Made by a program: the position numbers and the translations under genes. 64,000 bases of DNA. Source: Mycobacterium paraense. Its GTDB lineage: Bacteria > Actinomycetota > Actinomycetes > Mycobacteriales > Mycobacteriaceae. The stretch is taken from NCBI RefSeq assembly GCF_002101815.1, contig NZ_LQPM01000034.1, positions 1-64,000 of the forward strand. The letters are read 5' to 3'. The notes beneath the pieces are model-generated. The model saw only the letters and a list, made by a program, of their open reading frames with translations. It was not told the DNA's origin and ran no database searches. This document shows, in pieces, positions 1-9,532 of the stretch. The stretch's first letter is position 1. Each line of letters opens with the position of its first letter.

Positions 1-1123
1 GTGTCGGGGCGGCGGTGGGCGCGGCGGCGGGCGACGGGCGGTGGGATTGGGTGAGCCGGTCGCCCGCCCAGACGCCACCCGCGATCAGTAGGGCGACGCC
101 GGCCAGGGCGGGCACCAGGACGGCGGGGCGCCGGCTCCACCGCCTCTTCGGGCGCAGCGGCGCGGTGGGCGCGGCGACGCCGAACGAGGGCTGGGTGATC
201 TCGTTGTCGGGGCGCGGCGGAATCTGCCCGGCGTATGCGTAACCCGGGCCCGCCTGCTGGCCGAGGTGGGCGGCGAACTCCCCGCAGCTGCCGAATCGGT
301 GCGACGGCTCCTTGGCCATCGCGGTGGCGAACACCGCGTCGAGCGCGGCGAGCTCCGGCCGCCGCGCACCGAGGGAGGGCGGCGCGGCGTTGACGTGCTG
401 GCTGATCACCACGGCGGGATTGGAATCGACGTAGGGCGCCGCGCCGGTCAGCAGGTGAAAAGCCGTGCACGCCAACGCATATTGGTCGGCGCGCCCGTCG
501 ATCGGCTCGCCCTTGAGCTGCTCGGGCGCCGCGTAGGCCGCCGTGCCCACCGTCATGTTGGTCGCGGTCAGCCCGGTGGCGTCCTCGATGCGCCGGGCGA
601 TGCCGAAGTCGGCCAGAAAGACCCGCCGCTCCTGGCCGTCGGGTTCGGTCAACAGAATGTTGGCGGGCTTGACGTCGCGGTGCAGCAGCCCGCGATGGTG
701 GGCGTAGTCCAGCGCCGAGGCGACCGCGGAGATGATGGACACCACCTCGTCGAGCGGCATTCCCCCGGGGCTGTTTTCGAGCAGCTGCCGGCCCGCGTCG
801 ATGCCGGGCACGTAGGCCATCGCGATCCAGAAGTGGCCGTCCTCCTCGCCGCGGTCGTGGACGCGCACGATGTTCGGGTGTGACAACCCGGCGGCCAGGT
901 CGGCCTCGCGCACGAAGCGGGCGCGGAACTCCGCGTCGGCGGTCAGCTCCGGCGGCAGCACCTTCAGCGCGTCCTCGCGCGGCAGCCGGGGGTGCGCCGC
1001 CAGGTACACCTGGCCCATGCCACCCGAGCCCAGCAGCCGTCGGATCGTGTATCCGGCAAACACCTGGCCGACCTCGAGCGACATGGCCAGATCGTAAGTC
1101 CTGTCTTCGGGGGTTTTGGGCAC
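1..1123 (-). CDS. Ser/Thr protein kinase, PknE/PknF-like (C-terminus cut by window edge)
   Basis: A transmembrane eukaryotic-type Ser/Thr kinase that would phosphorylate proteins in response to an extracellular signal. Numbered from the GTG at 1123, I see the glycine loop GSGGMG (32-37), the ATP-binding lysine in ALKVLP (K54), the catalytic HRDVKPAN (148-155), DFG (172-174) and APE (199-201), so the kinase looks active. A proline-rich juxtamembrane linker and one membrane segment (about 333-353) follow, then a Pro/Ala-rich start of the external part, which runs off the window. The GTG is preceded by AAAGGA at good spacing; an ATG at 1084 is an alternative. The external domain that would separate PknE from PknF or PknI types is missing, so I give no symbol. 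Confidence 0.93.
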   Translation of the reverse strand, partial: MPKTPEDRTYDLAMSLEVGQVFAGYTIRRLLGSGGMGQVYLAAHPRLPREDALKVLPPELTADAEFRARFVREADLAAGLSHPNIVRVHDRGEEDGHFWIAMAYVPGIDAGRQLLENSPGGMPLDEVVSIISAVASALDYAHHRGLLHRDVKPANILLTEPDGQERRVFLADFGIARRIEDATGLTATNMTVGTAAYAAPEQLKGEPIDGRADQYALACTAFHLLTGAAPYVDSNPAVVISQHVNAAPPSLGARRPELAALDAVFATAMAKEPSHRFGSCGEFAAHLGQQAGPGYAYAGQIPPRPDNEITQPSFGVAAPTAPLRPKRRWSRRPAVLVPALAGVALLIAGGVWAGDRLTQSHRPSPAAAPTAAPT

Positions 1124-1181
1124 TTCCGATCCTTTCGGCCAAAGGGCTATCGCCCGTCAGCAGAAAGGTTGCGGCACCGAA

Positions 1182-1220
1182 CTTGCCAGATCTTGGTGAA
1201 GTCCTTGCGGAATTCTTGCG
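1182..1220. promoter_or_regulatory. 39-bp conserved box, copy 1
   Basis: Non-coding box upstream of the kinase start, 34 of 39 bases identical to a second box at 12099-12137. Its core CTTGCGGAATTCTTGCG is a direct repeat of CTTGCG with an 11-bp period, the geometry used by OmpR/PhoB-type response regulators. The regulator is unknown and the regulatory role is inference. Confidence 0.45.
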
Positions 1221-1242
1221 CTGCGTCCGAGGATCGCCGGGC

Positions 1243-1285
1243 GTGGGGGCCGCGGATCACCGCCGCGTGCGCGGCCGGCCCCCAC
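1243..1285 (-). terminator. Hairpin downstream of the glutamine synthetase gene
   Basis: GTGGGGGCCGCG (1243-1254) can pair with the complementary GC-rich arm at 1270-1285. It begins 16 bases after the stop codon of the type III glutamine synthetase. There is no U tract, as is common for mycobacterial terminators. It also separates this gene from the kinase gene further along the same strand. Confidence 0.5.
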
Positions 1286-1300
1286 ACCCGACGACGTCTG

Positions 1301-3478
1301 TCACAGGATGTAGAGCATCTCCTGGTAGGTGGGAAGCGGCCACAGGTCGTCGGCCACAACGCTTTCCAGCGTATCGACGGCCGCGCGCACGGCTTCCATC
1401 GCCGGCAGCAGCGCCTGCTGGGCGTGCGTGGCCTCTTCGAGGGCCGACCCAGCCGAGTGATCCGACAGCGCGGACTTCAGCGCCGTCAATGCCGCGGACA
1501 AATCGGCGAGCGGAGCCGAAACCCCTTCCAATGCGGCCATACTCGGCTCCACGCCGGCCTTCTTCAGGGCCGCGACGTTCTGCGCGAGCTCGGTCTGGTA
1601 GCGGATCGCGGCCGGCAGGATGACCGTCGTCCCGATCTCGAGCGCGAGCTTCGCCTCGACCGCGATGGTCAGCGCGTACTGCTCCAGGCGGACCTCGTAG
1701 CGGCTGTGCAGCTCGCGGTGGTTGAAAACGCCGTACTTCTCGAAGAGTTCGATCGATTCCGGCTTGATCAGCTCGGGGATCGCGTCAAGCGTGGTCTTCA
1801 GGTTCGGCAGGCCCCGCTCGGCCGCCTCGATCTGCCAGTTCTCCGAATACCCGTCCCCGTTGAACACCACCGCGCCGTGTTCGGTGATGACGTCGGTGAG
1901 CAGCTTCTGGACCGCCGCATCGAAGTCGTCGCCGGCCGCGACGGCTTCCTCGAGGACAGAGGCCAGGTAGTCGAACGAGTCGGCCATGATCGTGTTGAGG
2001 ACGATCATCGGCACGGCGACGGTCTGCCCGGAGCCGGGAGCCCGGAATTCGAATCGGTTGCCGGTGAACGCGAAGGGGCTGGTGCGGTTGCGGTCGCCGG
2101 CATCGGTCGGCAGCGGGGGCAGCGTGTCGACACCGATGATCATGGTGCCCTTGCCCTTCGACGAGGTGGCCGCGCCCTTGGCGATCTGCTCGAACACGTC
2201 GGCGAGCTGCTCTCCGAGGAAGATCGAGATGATCGCCGGCGGAGCCTCGTTGGCGCCCAACCGGTGGTCGTTGGTGGCCGACGCGACCGACACCCGGAGC
2301 AGCCCGGCGAACTTGTGCACGGCGCGGATCACCGCGGCGCAGAACACCAGGAACTGGGCGTTCTCGTGCGGGGTGTCGCCCGGGACGAGCAGCGAACCCA
2401 GTTCGGCGTTGCCGACCGAGAAGTTGACGTGCTTGCCCGAGCCGTTGACACCGGCGAACGGCTTCTCGTGGAACAGGCATTCCATGCCGTGCTTCTTGGC
2501 GATCGTCTTGAAGATCGTCATGAGCAGTTGCTGGTGATCGGAGGCGATGTTGGCGCGCTCGAACATCGGGGCGACCTCGAACTGGCCCGGGGCCACCTCG
2601 TTGTGGCGGGTTTTAGCGGGGATGCCCAGTTTGAACAGCTCCCGCTCGGTGTCCATCATGAAGCCGAGGACCCGCTCGGGCACCGCGCCGAAGTAGTGGT
2701 CGTCGAACTCCTGCCCCTTGGGCGGCTTGGCACCGAACACCGTGCGCCCGGCGTTGACCAGGTCCGGCCGGGCCAGAAAGAAGTGCCGGTCGACCAGGAA
2801 GTACTCCTGCTCCGGGCCGCAGAAGGACACGACCTTGTTGAGGTCCTTGTGGCCGAACAGTCTCAGGATGCGCTCGGCGTGGATGCCCATGGCCTGCTGG
2901 CTGCGCAGCAGCGGCGTCTTGTAGTCCAGCGCCTCGCCCGTCATCGACACGAAAACCGTTGGGATGCAGAGCGTGTTGCCGTTGGGGTTCTCCAGGATGT
3001 AGGCCGGGCTGGTGACGTCCCAGCCGGTGTAGCCGCGCGCTTCGAAGGTGCTGCGCAGCCCACCCGAGGGGAAGCTGGAGGCGTCGGGCTCGCCCTGGAT
3101 GAGGGTCTTGCCGGCGAACTCTGCGAGCGTCTGCCCGTCCGAGATGGGCTCCAGGAAGCTGTCGTGCTTCTCGGCGGTCAGGCCGGTCATCGGGTAGAAC
3201 ACGTGGGCGTAGTGGGTGGCGCCCTTCTCCAGCGCCCAGTCCTTCATGGCCACCGCCACGGTGTCGGCGACCGCGGGGTCGAGCTTGGCGCCCTTCTCGA
3301 TGGTCGCCACGACGGACTTGAACACCGACTTGGGCAGCCGCGCCTGCATTTCGGCCTTGGTGAAGACGTTGGAGCCGAAGATCTCGCCCGGCGGCTCGCC
3401 GGGCACGAAGCTGATGGCCGGGGGGACATACGCCTCGACGTTGTTGATCGCCTGCAGGCGGACAGCGTTTCCGCTCAA
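1301..3478 (-). CDS. Type III glutamine synthetase (GlnN type)
   Basis: ATP-dependent amination of glutamate to glutamine in the cytoplasm. At 725 residues it has the length of the GSIII class rather than the roughly 450-480 residues of the mycobacterial GSI enzymes. GSIII hallmarks are visible: GPEQEYFL (221-228), [14 protein letters not shown] (291-304) and [12 protein letters not shown] (343-354), followed by a region containing [13 protein letters not shown]. The start is TTG at 3478, fixed by AGGA about six bases upstream; the longer frame to 3506 is in another phase. It is transcribed alone, with a hairpin after the stop. Established: GSIII enzymes are dodecamers known mostly from Bacteroides, cyanobacteria and some actinobacteria. 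The physiological role beside GSI in this organism is not shown by the sequence. Confidence 0.95.
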   Translation of the reverse strand: MSGNAVRLQAINNVEAYVPPAISFVPGEPPGEIFGSNVFTKAEMQARLPKSVFKSVVATIEKGAKLDPAVADTVAVAMKDWALEKGATHYAHVFYPMTGLTAEKHDSFLEPISDGQTLAEFAGKTLIQGEPDASSFPSGGLRSTFEARGYTGWDVTSPAYILENPNGNTLCIPTVFVSMTGEALDYKTPLLRSQQAMGIHAERILRLFGHKDLNKVVSFCGPEQEYFLVDRHFFLARPDLVNAGRTVFGAKPPKGQEFDDHYFGAVPERVLGFMMDTERELFKLGIPAKTRHNEVAPGQFEVAPMFERANIASDHQQLLMTIFKTIAKKHGMECLFHEKPFAGVNGSGKHVNFSVGNAELGSLLVPGDTPHENAQFLVFCAAVIRAVHKFAGLLRVSVASATNDHRLGANEAPPAIISIFLGEQLADVFEQIAKGAATSSKGKGTMIIGVDTLPPLPTDAGDRNRTSPFAFTGNRFEFRAPGSGQTVAVPMIVLNTIMADSFDYLASVLEEAVAAGDDFDAAVQKLLTDVITEHGAVVFNGDGYSENWQIEAAERGLPNLKTTLDAIPELIKPESIELFEKYGVFNHRELHSRYEVRLEQYALTIAVEAKLALEIGTTVILPAAIRYQTELAQNVAALKKAGVEPSMAALEGVSAPLADLSAALTALKSALSDHSAGSALEEATHAQQALLPAMEAVRAAVDTLESVVADDLWPLPTYQEMLYIL

Positions 3479-3574
3479 TTGAATTCCTATCGCTGAGGGG
3501 CCCCACGGTTCCCGTGGCGGACGACGGACGGCCCCACGATAGGAACGTTCGATGGCAAATCTGTTACGCCGGTG

Positions 3575-4072
3575 TCAACGCTGGGTCCGCGATGGTTGCG
3601 ATCGCGAGACGCGGGCCGGGTCGCGCCTGCCGCCGGCCAGGCGCAGCGGCAACGACCACCGCACCCCGATCGACGGGCGGCCCTGCAGCCGCACGATGCG
3701 CAGGGTGCCGGCGATCAGCACCGCCGCGAGCGGCAGCTCCCCCAGCGCCGCGGTGAGGACCGCCACCGCGAAGTCGCCACGCTTGGCGGTCAGTACGTCG
3801 AACCAGGCGTCGCACACGAGCAGAACCCCCGTGGTGAACGCGAACAGCGTCAGCAGGTGGTGCTGGGTGAAGCCGAGCACCGCGGTGGCGATCATGAACG
3901 CGAGCAGCAGGACGTCGAAGCCGACCCAGGTCAGCTGCCAATGCTGGGCGGTGTAGCTCTGCGGCAGCGTCATCCCCAGGAAGATGGTCCACGGGATCAA
4001 CGCGATCGCGGCGCACAGCGCCAGCCATTCGCGGAGCCGGCGGATCTGAACCAACCGCCGCGAACGCATCAC
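3575..4072 (-). CDS. Small four-helix membrane protein
   Basis: A 165-residue protein with four hydrophobic segments (roughly residues 15-35, 45-65, 72-90 and 100-122) and a basic C-terminal tail, so an inner-membrane protein with both ends probably inside. I recognise no catalytic motif. The phrase WFDVLTAKRGDF between helices three and four looks like a conserved loop. It follows the MFS carrier gene by 72 bases on the same strand and may be co-transcribed with it, but the gap is wide enough for a separate promoter. Function unknown. Confidence 0.7.
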   Translation of the reverse strand: MMRSRRLVQIRRLREWLALCAAIALIPWTIFLGMTLPQSYTAQHWQLTWVGFDVLLLAFMIATAVLGFTQHHLLTLFAFTTGVLLVCDAWFDVLTAKRGDFAVAVLTAALGELPLAAVLIAGTLRIVRLQGRPSIGVRWSLPLRLAGGRRDPARVSRSQPSRTQR

Positions 4073-4144
4073 GGTGCAATTGAACCAATCGCCGCCCCGA
4101 CGCGCTCGCCGGGCGGCGGCGCCGGCAATACCCGCAACCCGCGG

Positions 4145-5662
4145 TCAGGTTTGAGGGCCGCCCCCGCGAGGATCTGCTTGCGCCGCGCCGTCCGTCGACT
4201 CGTCCTCGCGCTCGGCGTCGGCCACCGTCAAGGGCAATGCCAGCTCTTCCAGCGGGCGCCGTTCGGCCGCGACGCCCAGCCACAGCTCGATCAGGCCCGC
4301 GACGGCCATCACCGCCGCCCCGATAAGGAACGACCACATCACCTGGCCGCGCTGCCCGGAGTTGATCAACTGGCCGAACAGCAGCGGGCCGGTGATGCCG
4401 CCGATCGCGGTCCCGACCGCGTAGAAGAACGCGATCGCCAGCGCCCGGGTCTCCATCGGGAAGATCTCGCTGACGGTCAAATAGGCCGCGCTCGCCCCCG
4501 CCGAGGCCAAAAAGAAGGCCACCGCGAGGACGGCGATGAACATCCAGGCGCCGCCGGTCCCCGTGACGAACAGCACCGCCAAGACGACGGCCACGGCGGC
4601 CGAACCGATATACGTCGCGGTGATCATCGGTTTGCGGCCCACGGTGTCGAACAGGTGCCCGAGGGCCAGCGGGCCGACGAAATTGCTCAGCGCCCAAAGG
4701 ATGAAGAACAGCGGCACCTTCGCGGACGGGACCCCGTAGAAGCCACTCAGCAGCGTGCCGAGGTTGAACGTGACCCCGTTGTAGAGGAACGCCTGCCCGA
4801 TGAACAGCGCCAGCCCGAGCACCGCGCGCCGCGGGTACAGCGTGAATGCCACCTTGGCGATCTCGCGAAACGAAATCGTCTCGCGTTGGCGGACTTTGAG
4901 CGGGCGGCCGCCCGGCGGCGGCAGCGGTTCGCCGGTGTCGCGCTGCACTTCCCCCTCGATCTCGCCGACGACCCGTTCGGCCTCGTCGGCGCGGCCGTGG
5001 ATGAACAACCACCGCGGGCTTTCCGGGACGTTGCGCCGGACCAGCAGCACGAAGATGCCGAAGATGGCGCCGACGCCGAAGGCCAGCCGCCACCCGATGT
5101 TCGCCGGGAAATTCGAGGTGTCCAGGAGGACCAGCGCGCCGGCGGCGCCCGCCGCCGACCCCAGCCAGTAGGTCCCGTTGATCACCAGGTCCACGCGCCC
5201 GCGCACGCGCGCGGGGATCAACTCGTCGATCGCCGAATTGATCGCCGCGTATTCGCCCCCGATGCCGGAGCCGGTGAAGAAGCGCGCGAGGAAGAAATAC
5301 CAAGGCGCGAACGCGAAAGCGGTCGCGACGGTGGCGGCCAGGTACACCGCCAGGGTCAGGATGAACAGGTTGCGCCGGCCGAAGCGGTCCGTCAGATGAC
5401 CGAAGAACAACGCGCCCAGGCAGGCCCCGGCGATGTAGAACGCTGCCGCCGTACCGATCTGCGCGGCGTTGAGTCCGATGCCGCTGCCCTTCTCGGTGAG
5501 GCGGGACGACACGTTGCCGACCATCGTGACCTCGAGGCCGTCGAGGACCCAGACGCCGCCGAGGCCGATGACCACGCGCCAGTGAAACCGCGACCAGGGC
5601 AACCGGTCCAGCCGGGCCGGCACGTGGGTGGTGATGGTTCCGGTTTGCACGCCTGCGCTCAT
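4145..5662 (-). CDS. MFS transporter, sugar/metabolite:H+ symporter type
   Basis: A 505-residue major facilitator superfamily carrier with about twelve hydrophobic segments. The family loop motif GHLTDRFGRR lies at 88-97, between helices two and three, and a second partial copy (GHLFDTVGRKP) follows the central loop, showing the duplicated six-plus-six layout. The ATG at 5662 sits just ahead of the first charged stretch. It starts only 54 bases after the osmolyte gene ngg on the same strand, so it may belong to that transcript; whether it moves the osmolyte, a precursor or something unrelated cannot be told. The acidic C-terminal tail is cytoplasmic. Confidence 0.88.
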   Translation of the reverse strand: MSAGVQTGTITTHVPARLDRLPWSRFHWRVVIGLGGVWVLDGLEVTMVGNVSSRLTEKGSGIGLNAAQIGTAAAFYIAGACLGALFFGHLTDRFGRRNLFILTLAVYLAATVATAFAFAPWYFFLARFFTGSGIGGEYAAINSAIDELIPARVRGRVDLVINGTYWLGSAAGAAGALVLLDTSNFPANIGWRLAFGVGAIFGIFVLLVRRNVPESPRWLFIHGRADEAERVVGEIEGEVQRDTGEPLPPPGGRPLKVRQRETISFREIAKVAFTLYPRRAVLGLALFIGQAFLYNGVTFNLGTLLSGFYGVPSAKVPLFFILWALSNFVGPLALGHLFDTVGRKPMITATYIGSAAVAVVLAVLFVTGTGGAWMFIAVLAVAFFLASAGASAAYLTVSEIFPMETRALAIAFFYAVGTAIGGITGPLLFGQLINSGQRGQVMWSFLIGAAVMAVAGLIELWLGVAAERRPLEELALPLTVADAEREDESTDGAAQADPRGGGPQT

Positions 5663-5716
5663 CTGACTCCTATCGGGGTGAGCAGAGAATTACCCACCCA
5701 AGCGGTGGGGCAAGCC

Positions 5717-7513
5717 TCAATCCCGGTCCGGGCGTGACTCCTCGGGGGTCCAGGCCAGCGGCTGGCCGGGCTGGCCCGGGAAAAGGTAGTCGATGAAAGC
5801 CGCGGCGGTGGGCTGGGGTTCGTGGTTGGCCAGCCCGGGTCGCTCGTTGGCTTCGATGAATGCGTATTCGGCGCCGGTGACGTCGGGGACGAGCAGGTCG
5901 ATCCCCGTGACGGGGATGCCGATCGCCTCGGCCGCGGCCACCGCGACGCGACACAGTTCCTGGTTCACCACGGCGGTGACGTCGTGGATGGTGCCGCCCT
6001 GATGCAGGTTGGCGGTGCGCCGCACGCGGAGCCGGGTGCCCTGGGGCAGCACGTCATCCAGCGTCCAACCGGCCTCGGCGACGGTCGCCTCGGTGAGGTC
6101 GTCGATCGGGATCCTGGACTCGCCACCGGTGGCCGCCGACCGTCGCCGGCTCTCGGCCGCGATCAGGTCGCGGATGCTGTGCTCGCCCGTGCCGATGATC
6201 TCCGGCGGCATCCGCAGGGCGGCGGCGACCACCCGGCCGTCGATCACCACGAGCCGCAGGTCGTCGCCGGACACCCGCTCCTCGATCAACACCTCCGGGT
6301 AGTGCTGCCGCGCCCGCGTCACGGCCGCGGCCAGCTCGTCGGGCCCCTTCTCCGCGGGCACGCCCACGGTGATGCCCTTGCCCTGCTCGCCGCGGGTCGG
6401 TTTGACGACGACCTCCCCCACCTCCTGCAGGAAGGAGTAGTCGCCGTCGTCGAAGGTGGCCAGGCGCGCGCGCGGCACCGTGATGCCCGCCTCGGAGACC
6501 AGGCGCCGCGTCAAACGCTTGTCGTCGCAACGGCACATCGCGACCGCCGAGGTGAATTCGGACAGCGATTCGCGGGTGATCACGCTGCGTCCGCCGTGGG
6601 TGAGTCGCATCTCGCCCGTCTCGGCGTCGAGGACCTCGACCCAGATCCCGCGGCGCATCGCCTCGTCGGCGATGATCCGCGCGTAGGGGTTGAGATCCTC
6701 GACGGTTTCCGGGGGCGCGGTGAACAGCGGCTCGTTGATCGCGTTCTTCCGTTTGATCGCCAGCACCGGAACCCTGACGAAGCCGAGCTTTTCGTAGAGG
6801 CCGATGGCCGCGGCGTTGTCGTGCGCCACCGACAGATCCATGTAGGCGCGGCCGGCGCGGCGGAAATGGTCGGCCAGCGCCCGGGTCAGGGCCTCACCCA
6901 CCCCGGGCAGCGCAGCGGCGGGATCGACGGCCAGTGTCCACAGGCTCGAGCCCTCCTCCGGATCGGAGAAGAGCAGCTCGTGGTCGACGCCCGTCACCGT
7001 GCCCACCACGGCGCCGTCGTCGTCCCGCACGGCGACCAGGTAGGTCACCGCCTCCGCGTGCAGGTGGTTGTCCCAGATCGTTTCGACCGGCGCCGGGACC
7101 ATGCCGCAGCGCACGAACACGCGGTTCATGGCGTCGGCGTCGGCCGCGTCGGCCAGGGTGCGCACGGTCATGCCGATCGGCGACGGCGTGGTGTCCTCAT
7201 CGTCCGGGTGAAAGCGCAGCCGATAGGTGTGGCTGGGGTCGATGAACAGCTCGGTCGGCGCCCCGGCGACCACCACGTGGGACTCGCGCGCGTAGATGCA
7301 GATGTCGCGCCGGCCCGGGACCTCGCGGCGCAGCGTCTCGGCCAGGGTCTCCGCGTCCGCGAAGGTTTGGCCGAAAATGAGACGGCCCCAACCCATTTCG
7401 AGCTCGACGTCCTTGGCCATCGCGTCGACCAGCTCGGGGGGCGACGCGTCATGCAGGCCCATCGTGATGGCCTCGGTGTGATCGTGCTCCTCGGACGGGT
7501 CGACGGCCGTCAT
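5717..7513 (-). CDS. ngg: N-acetylglutaminylglutamine synthetase (GNAT + ATP-grasp)
   Basis: A 598-residue fusion that makes the acetylated dipeptide N-acetylglutaminylglutamine, the step before amidation by AsnO. An N-terminal GNAT acetyltransferase domain lies at about 115-255 (acetyl-CoA region around LPGVGEALTRALADHFRRAG and the C-terminal YEKLGFVRVP). A cyanophycin-synthetase-like ATP-grasp domain fills about 310-590 (VVKPTRGEQGKGITVGV and later FIEANERPGL). The ATG at 7513 overlaps the asnO stop by four bases (ATGA), which fixes the start; the frame extends further upstream only inside asnO. Family knowledge: this GNAT/ATP-grasp protein is a constant partner of the TIGR03104-type amidotransferase in osmolyte loci. 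The usual third partner, an M42 peptidase, is not here. Confidence 0.92.
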   Translation of the reverse strand: MTAVDPSEEHDHTEAITMGLHDASPPELVDAMAKDVELEMGWGRLIFGQTFADAETLAETLRREVPGRRDICIYARESHVVVAGAPTELFIDPSHTYRLRFHPDDEDTTPSPIGMTVRTLADAADADAMNRVFVRCGMVPAPVETIWDNHLHAEAVTYLVAVRDDDGAVVGTVTGVDHELLFSDPEEGSSLWTLAVDPAAALPGVGEALTRALADHFRRAGRAYMDLSVAHDNAAAIGLYEKLGFVRVPVLAIKRKNAINEPLFTAPPETVEDLNPYARIIADEAMRRGIWVEVLDAETGEMRLTHGGRSVITRESLSEFTSAVAMCRCDDKRLTRRLVSEAGITVPRARLATFDDGDYSFLQEVGEVVVKPTRGEQGKGITVGVPAEKGPDELAAAVTRARQHYPEVLIEERVSGDDLRLVVIDGRVVAAALRMPPEIIGTGEHSIRDLIAAESRRRSAATGGESRIPIDDLTEATVAEAGWTLDDVLPQGTRLRVRRTANLHQGGTIHDVTAVVNQELCRVAVAAAEAIGIPVTGIDLLVPDVTGAEYAFIEANERPGLANHEPQPTAAAFIDYLFPGQPGQPLAWTPEESRPDRD

Positions 7514-9315
7514 GCGGCCTGCCCGGTCACGCCGTGGCGCTGCAACCACAGCTCCAGCAGGGCGATCTGCCACAGCTCGTTGCCGCGCAGCGGGGTCAGC
7601 TTGCCGTTCGGGTCGGCCAGCAGCGCGTCGACCGCCTCGGCGTTGAACAGCCCGCGCTCCTTGGCCACCGGCGCGTACAGGGCATCCCGCACCAGCTCCA
7701 GGTAGGGCCCCTCGAGGTGGGTCAACGCGGGAACCGGGAAGTAGCCCTTGGGCCGGTCGATGACCTCCGACGGAATCACCCGTCGCGCAGCCTGTTTCAG
7801 GACTCCCTTGCCCTCGTGGGCGATCTTCAGCTCCGGGGGGCACGTCGCGGCCAGTTCGACCAACTCGTGGTCGAGGAAGGGAACCCGGCCCTCCAGCCCC
7901 CAGGCCATGGTCATGTTGTCGACCCGCTTGACCGGGTCGTCGACCAGCATCACCGTCGTGTCCAGCCGCAGCGCGCGGTCGATGCCGGTCTCGGCGCCGG
8001 CGCGGGCGAAGTGCTCGCTGACGAACCGCTCGCTCGGGTCGCCCTCAGCGAAATAGGCCGGCCCCAACAGGTCCCGGACGCCCAGCGCATCGCGATCGAA
8101 GAAGGCGCCGCGGTATTCGGCCACCGCCCCGCGCAGCGTCGCGGCCGCCGGCGAACCCATCGGCGGGTACCAGTGGTAGCCGGCGAACACCTCGTCGGCG
8201 CCCTGGCCGGACTGCACCACCTTCACGTGGCGCGCGACTTCCTGGCTGAGCAGGTAGAAGGCCACGCAGTCGTGGCTGACCATCGGCTCGCTCATCGCGC
8301 CGATCGCCCCGTCGAGCGCGGGCAGCATCCGGTCGGTGCCGATGCGGATCTGATGGTGGTCGGTGTCGAAGCGCTTGGCGATGATGTCCGACCAGCGGAA
8401 CTCGTCGCCCTCGACGCCGCCCGCCGACTCGAAGCCGATGGAAAAGGTCGACAGCCCGTGCTGACCGGCCTCGGCGAGCAGCCCGACGATCAGGCTGGAG
8501 TCGACGCCGCCGGACAGCAGGCAGCCGACCGGGACGTCGGCGACGAGCCGGCGCTCGACCGCGACGCGCAGCGCGGACAGCACCGCGTCCTCCCAGTCGC
8601 GCTCGGACCAGTCGGCACGGTCCTCCCGCCGGCTGAAGTCGGGCGACCAGTAGGTGGTGGTGGTGCGCCGGCCGTCGGGCTCGATGGCGACCAGCGAGCC
8701 GGGCGGGACCTTGCGCACGCCGCGCAGGATCGTCAGCGGCGCCGGCACCACCGAGTGGAAGGTCATGTAGTGGTGCAGGGCGACCGGATCGATGCGGGTG
8801 TCCACGCCGCCGCCGGCCAGCAGCGCCGGCAGCGTCGAGGCGAACCGGATCCGGTGGGCGTCCTCGGTCAGGTACAGCGGTTTGATGCCGAGCCGGTCGC
8901 GGCCGAGCAAAACCCGGCCGCTGTCGCGTTCGACGATCGCGAAGGCGAACATCCCGTGCAGGTGGCTGACGAAGTCGTCGCCCCAGCGGTGGTAGGCCTT
9001 GAGCAGGACCTCGGTGTCACTGTGCGAAAAGAACCGGTAGCCGTGCCCGGCGAGCTCGCGCCGCAGTTCCTGGTAGTTGTAGATGCAGCCGTTCCACGCG
9101 ATCGTGAGGCCCAGTTCGGCGTCGAACATCGGCTGGGCGCCGGCTTCGGTCAGGTCAATGATTCGGAGTCGACGATGACCGAGGGCAGCCCGGCCCTGTG
9201 ACCAGGCCCCCGCCGCGTCCGGCCCCCTTGGTGCCATCACGGCGGCCATCGCTGACACCGCCGCTAGATCGGGAACCCGGCCGTCGAGTCGAACCTCACC
9301 GGTGAGTCCACACAC
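7510..9315 (-). CDS. asnO: N-acetylglutaminylglutamine amidotransferase (asparagine synthase family)
   Basis: A glutamine-dependent amidotransferase of 601 residues that converts the C-terminal carboxylate of N-acetylglutaminylglutamine to the amide, giving the osmoprotectant NAGGN. The N-terminal class II glutaminase domain begins MCGLTGEVRLDG, with the nucleophile Cys2. The synthetase domain carries the PP-loop SGGVDSS at 268-274. Because Cys2 must be the N-terminal residue after Met removal, the GTG at 9315 is the start. The frame runs on to 9423, but a longer protein would bury the nucleophile. The ribosome-binding signal is awkward: AAAGGA abuts the GTG directly, while a weaker TAGGG lies at about -14. 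It overlaps ngg by four bases. Confidence 0.93.
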   Translation of the reverse strand: MCGLTGEVRLDGRVPDLAAVSAMAAVMAPRGPDAAGAWSQGRAALGHRRLRIIDLTEAGAQPMFDAELGLTIAWNGCIYNYQELRRELAGHGYRFFSHSDTEVLLKAYHRWGDDFVSHLHGMFAFAIVERDSGRVLLGRDRLGIKPLYLTEDAHRIRFASTLPALLAGGGVDTRIDPVALHHYMTFHSVVPAPLTILRGVRKVPPGSLVAIEPDGRRTTTTYWSPDFSRREDRADWSERDWEDAVLSALRVAVERRLVADVPVGCLLSGGVDSSLIVGLLAEAGQHGLSTFSIGFESAGGVEGDEFRWSDIIAKRFDTDHHQIRIGTDRMLPALDGAIGAMSEPMVSHDCVAFYLLSQEVARHVKVVQSGQGADEVFAGYHWYPPMGSPAAATLRGAVAEYRGAFFDRDALGVRDLLGPAYFAEGDPSERFVSEHFARAGAETGIDRALRLDTTVMLVDDPVKRVDNMTMAWGLEGRVPFLDHELVELAATCPPELKIAHEGKGVLKQAARRVIPSEVIDRPKGYFPVPALTHLEGPYLELVRDALYAPVAKERGLFNAEAVDALLADPNGKLTPLRGNELWQIALLELWLQRHGVTGQAA

Positions 9316-9532
9316 TCCTTTGACCCTACCGGGACCCGTTCCGGCGCGTACAGTGCGGCCGCGGCGATGGGTAGCCACCGCCGATCCGGTTCTTGCGTTT
9401 TCGTTTCCCGGATAGGGCCGCAAGCCTTATCGTTTCCTGGACCACAGTTTGCTGGGAGGCTGATGTGGACGGGACGCCGTTCGGCCGGTACCGCTCGACT
9501 GCTCCGCTCCACCGACACGCCCGGCCGCGCTG

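Noticed and set aside
992-3496. An 834-codon plus-strand reading frame across the glutamine synthetase gene
   Set aside because: It is rich in Arg, Gly, Val, His and Asp without family motifs, the usual mirror image of a GC-rich gene. The minus-strand GSIII protein has every expected motif.
3572-5737. A 721-codon plus-strand frame antisense to the MFS gene
   Set aside because: Low-complexity Arg/Gln/Pro/Asp composition and no motif; antisense shadow of the transporter.
7514-7843. Extended ngg start within asnO
   Set aside because: The extension overlaps asnO in another frame, is Arg/Gly-rich, and the ATGA overlap gives a clean coupled start at 7513.
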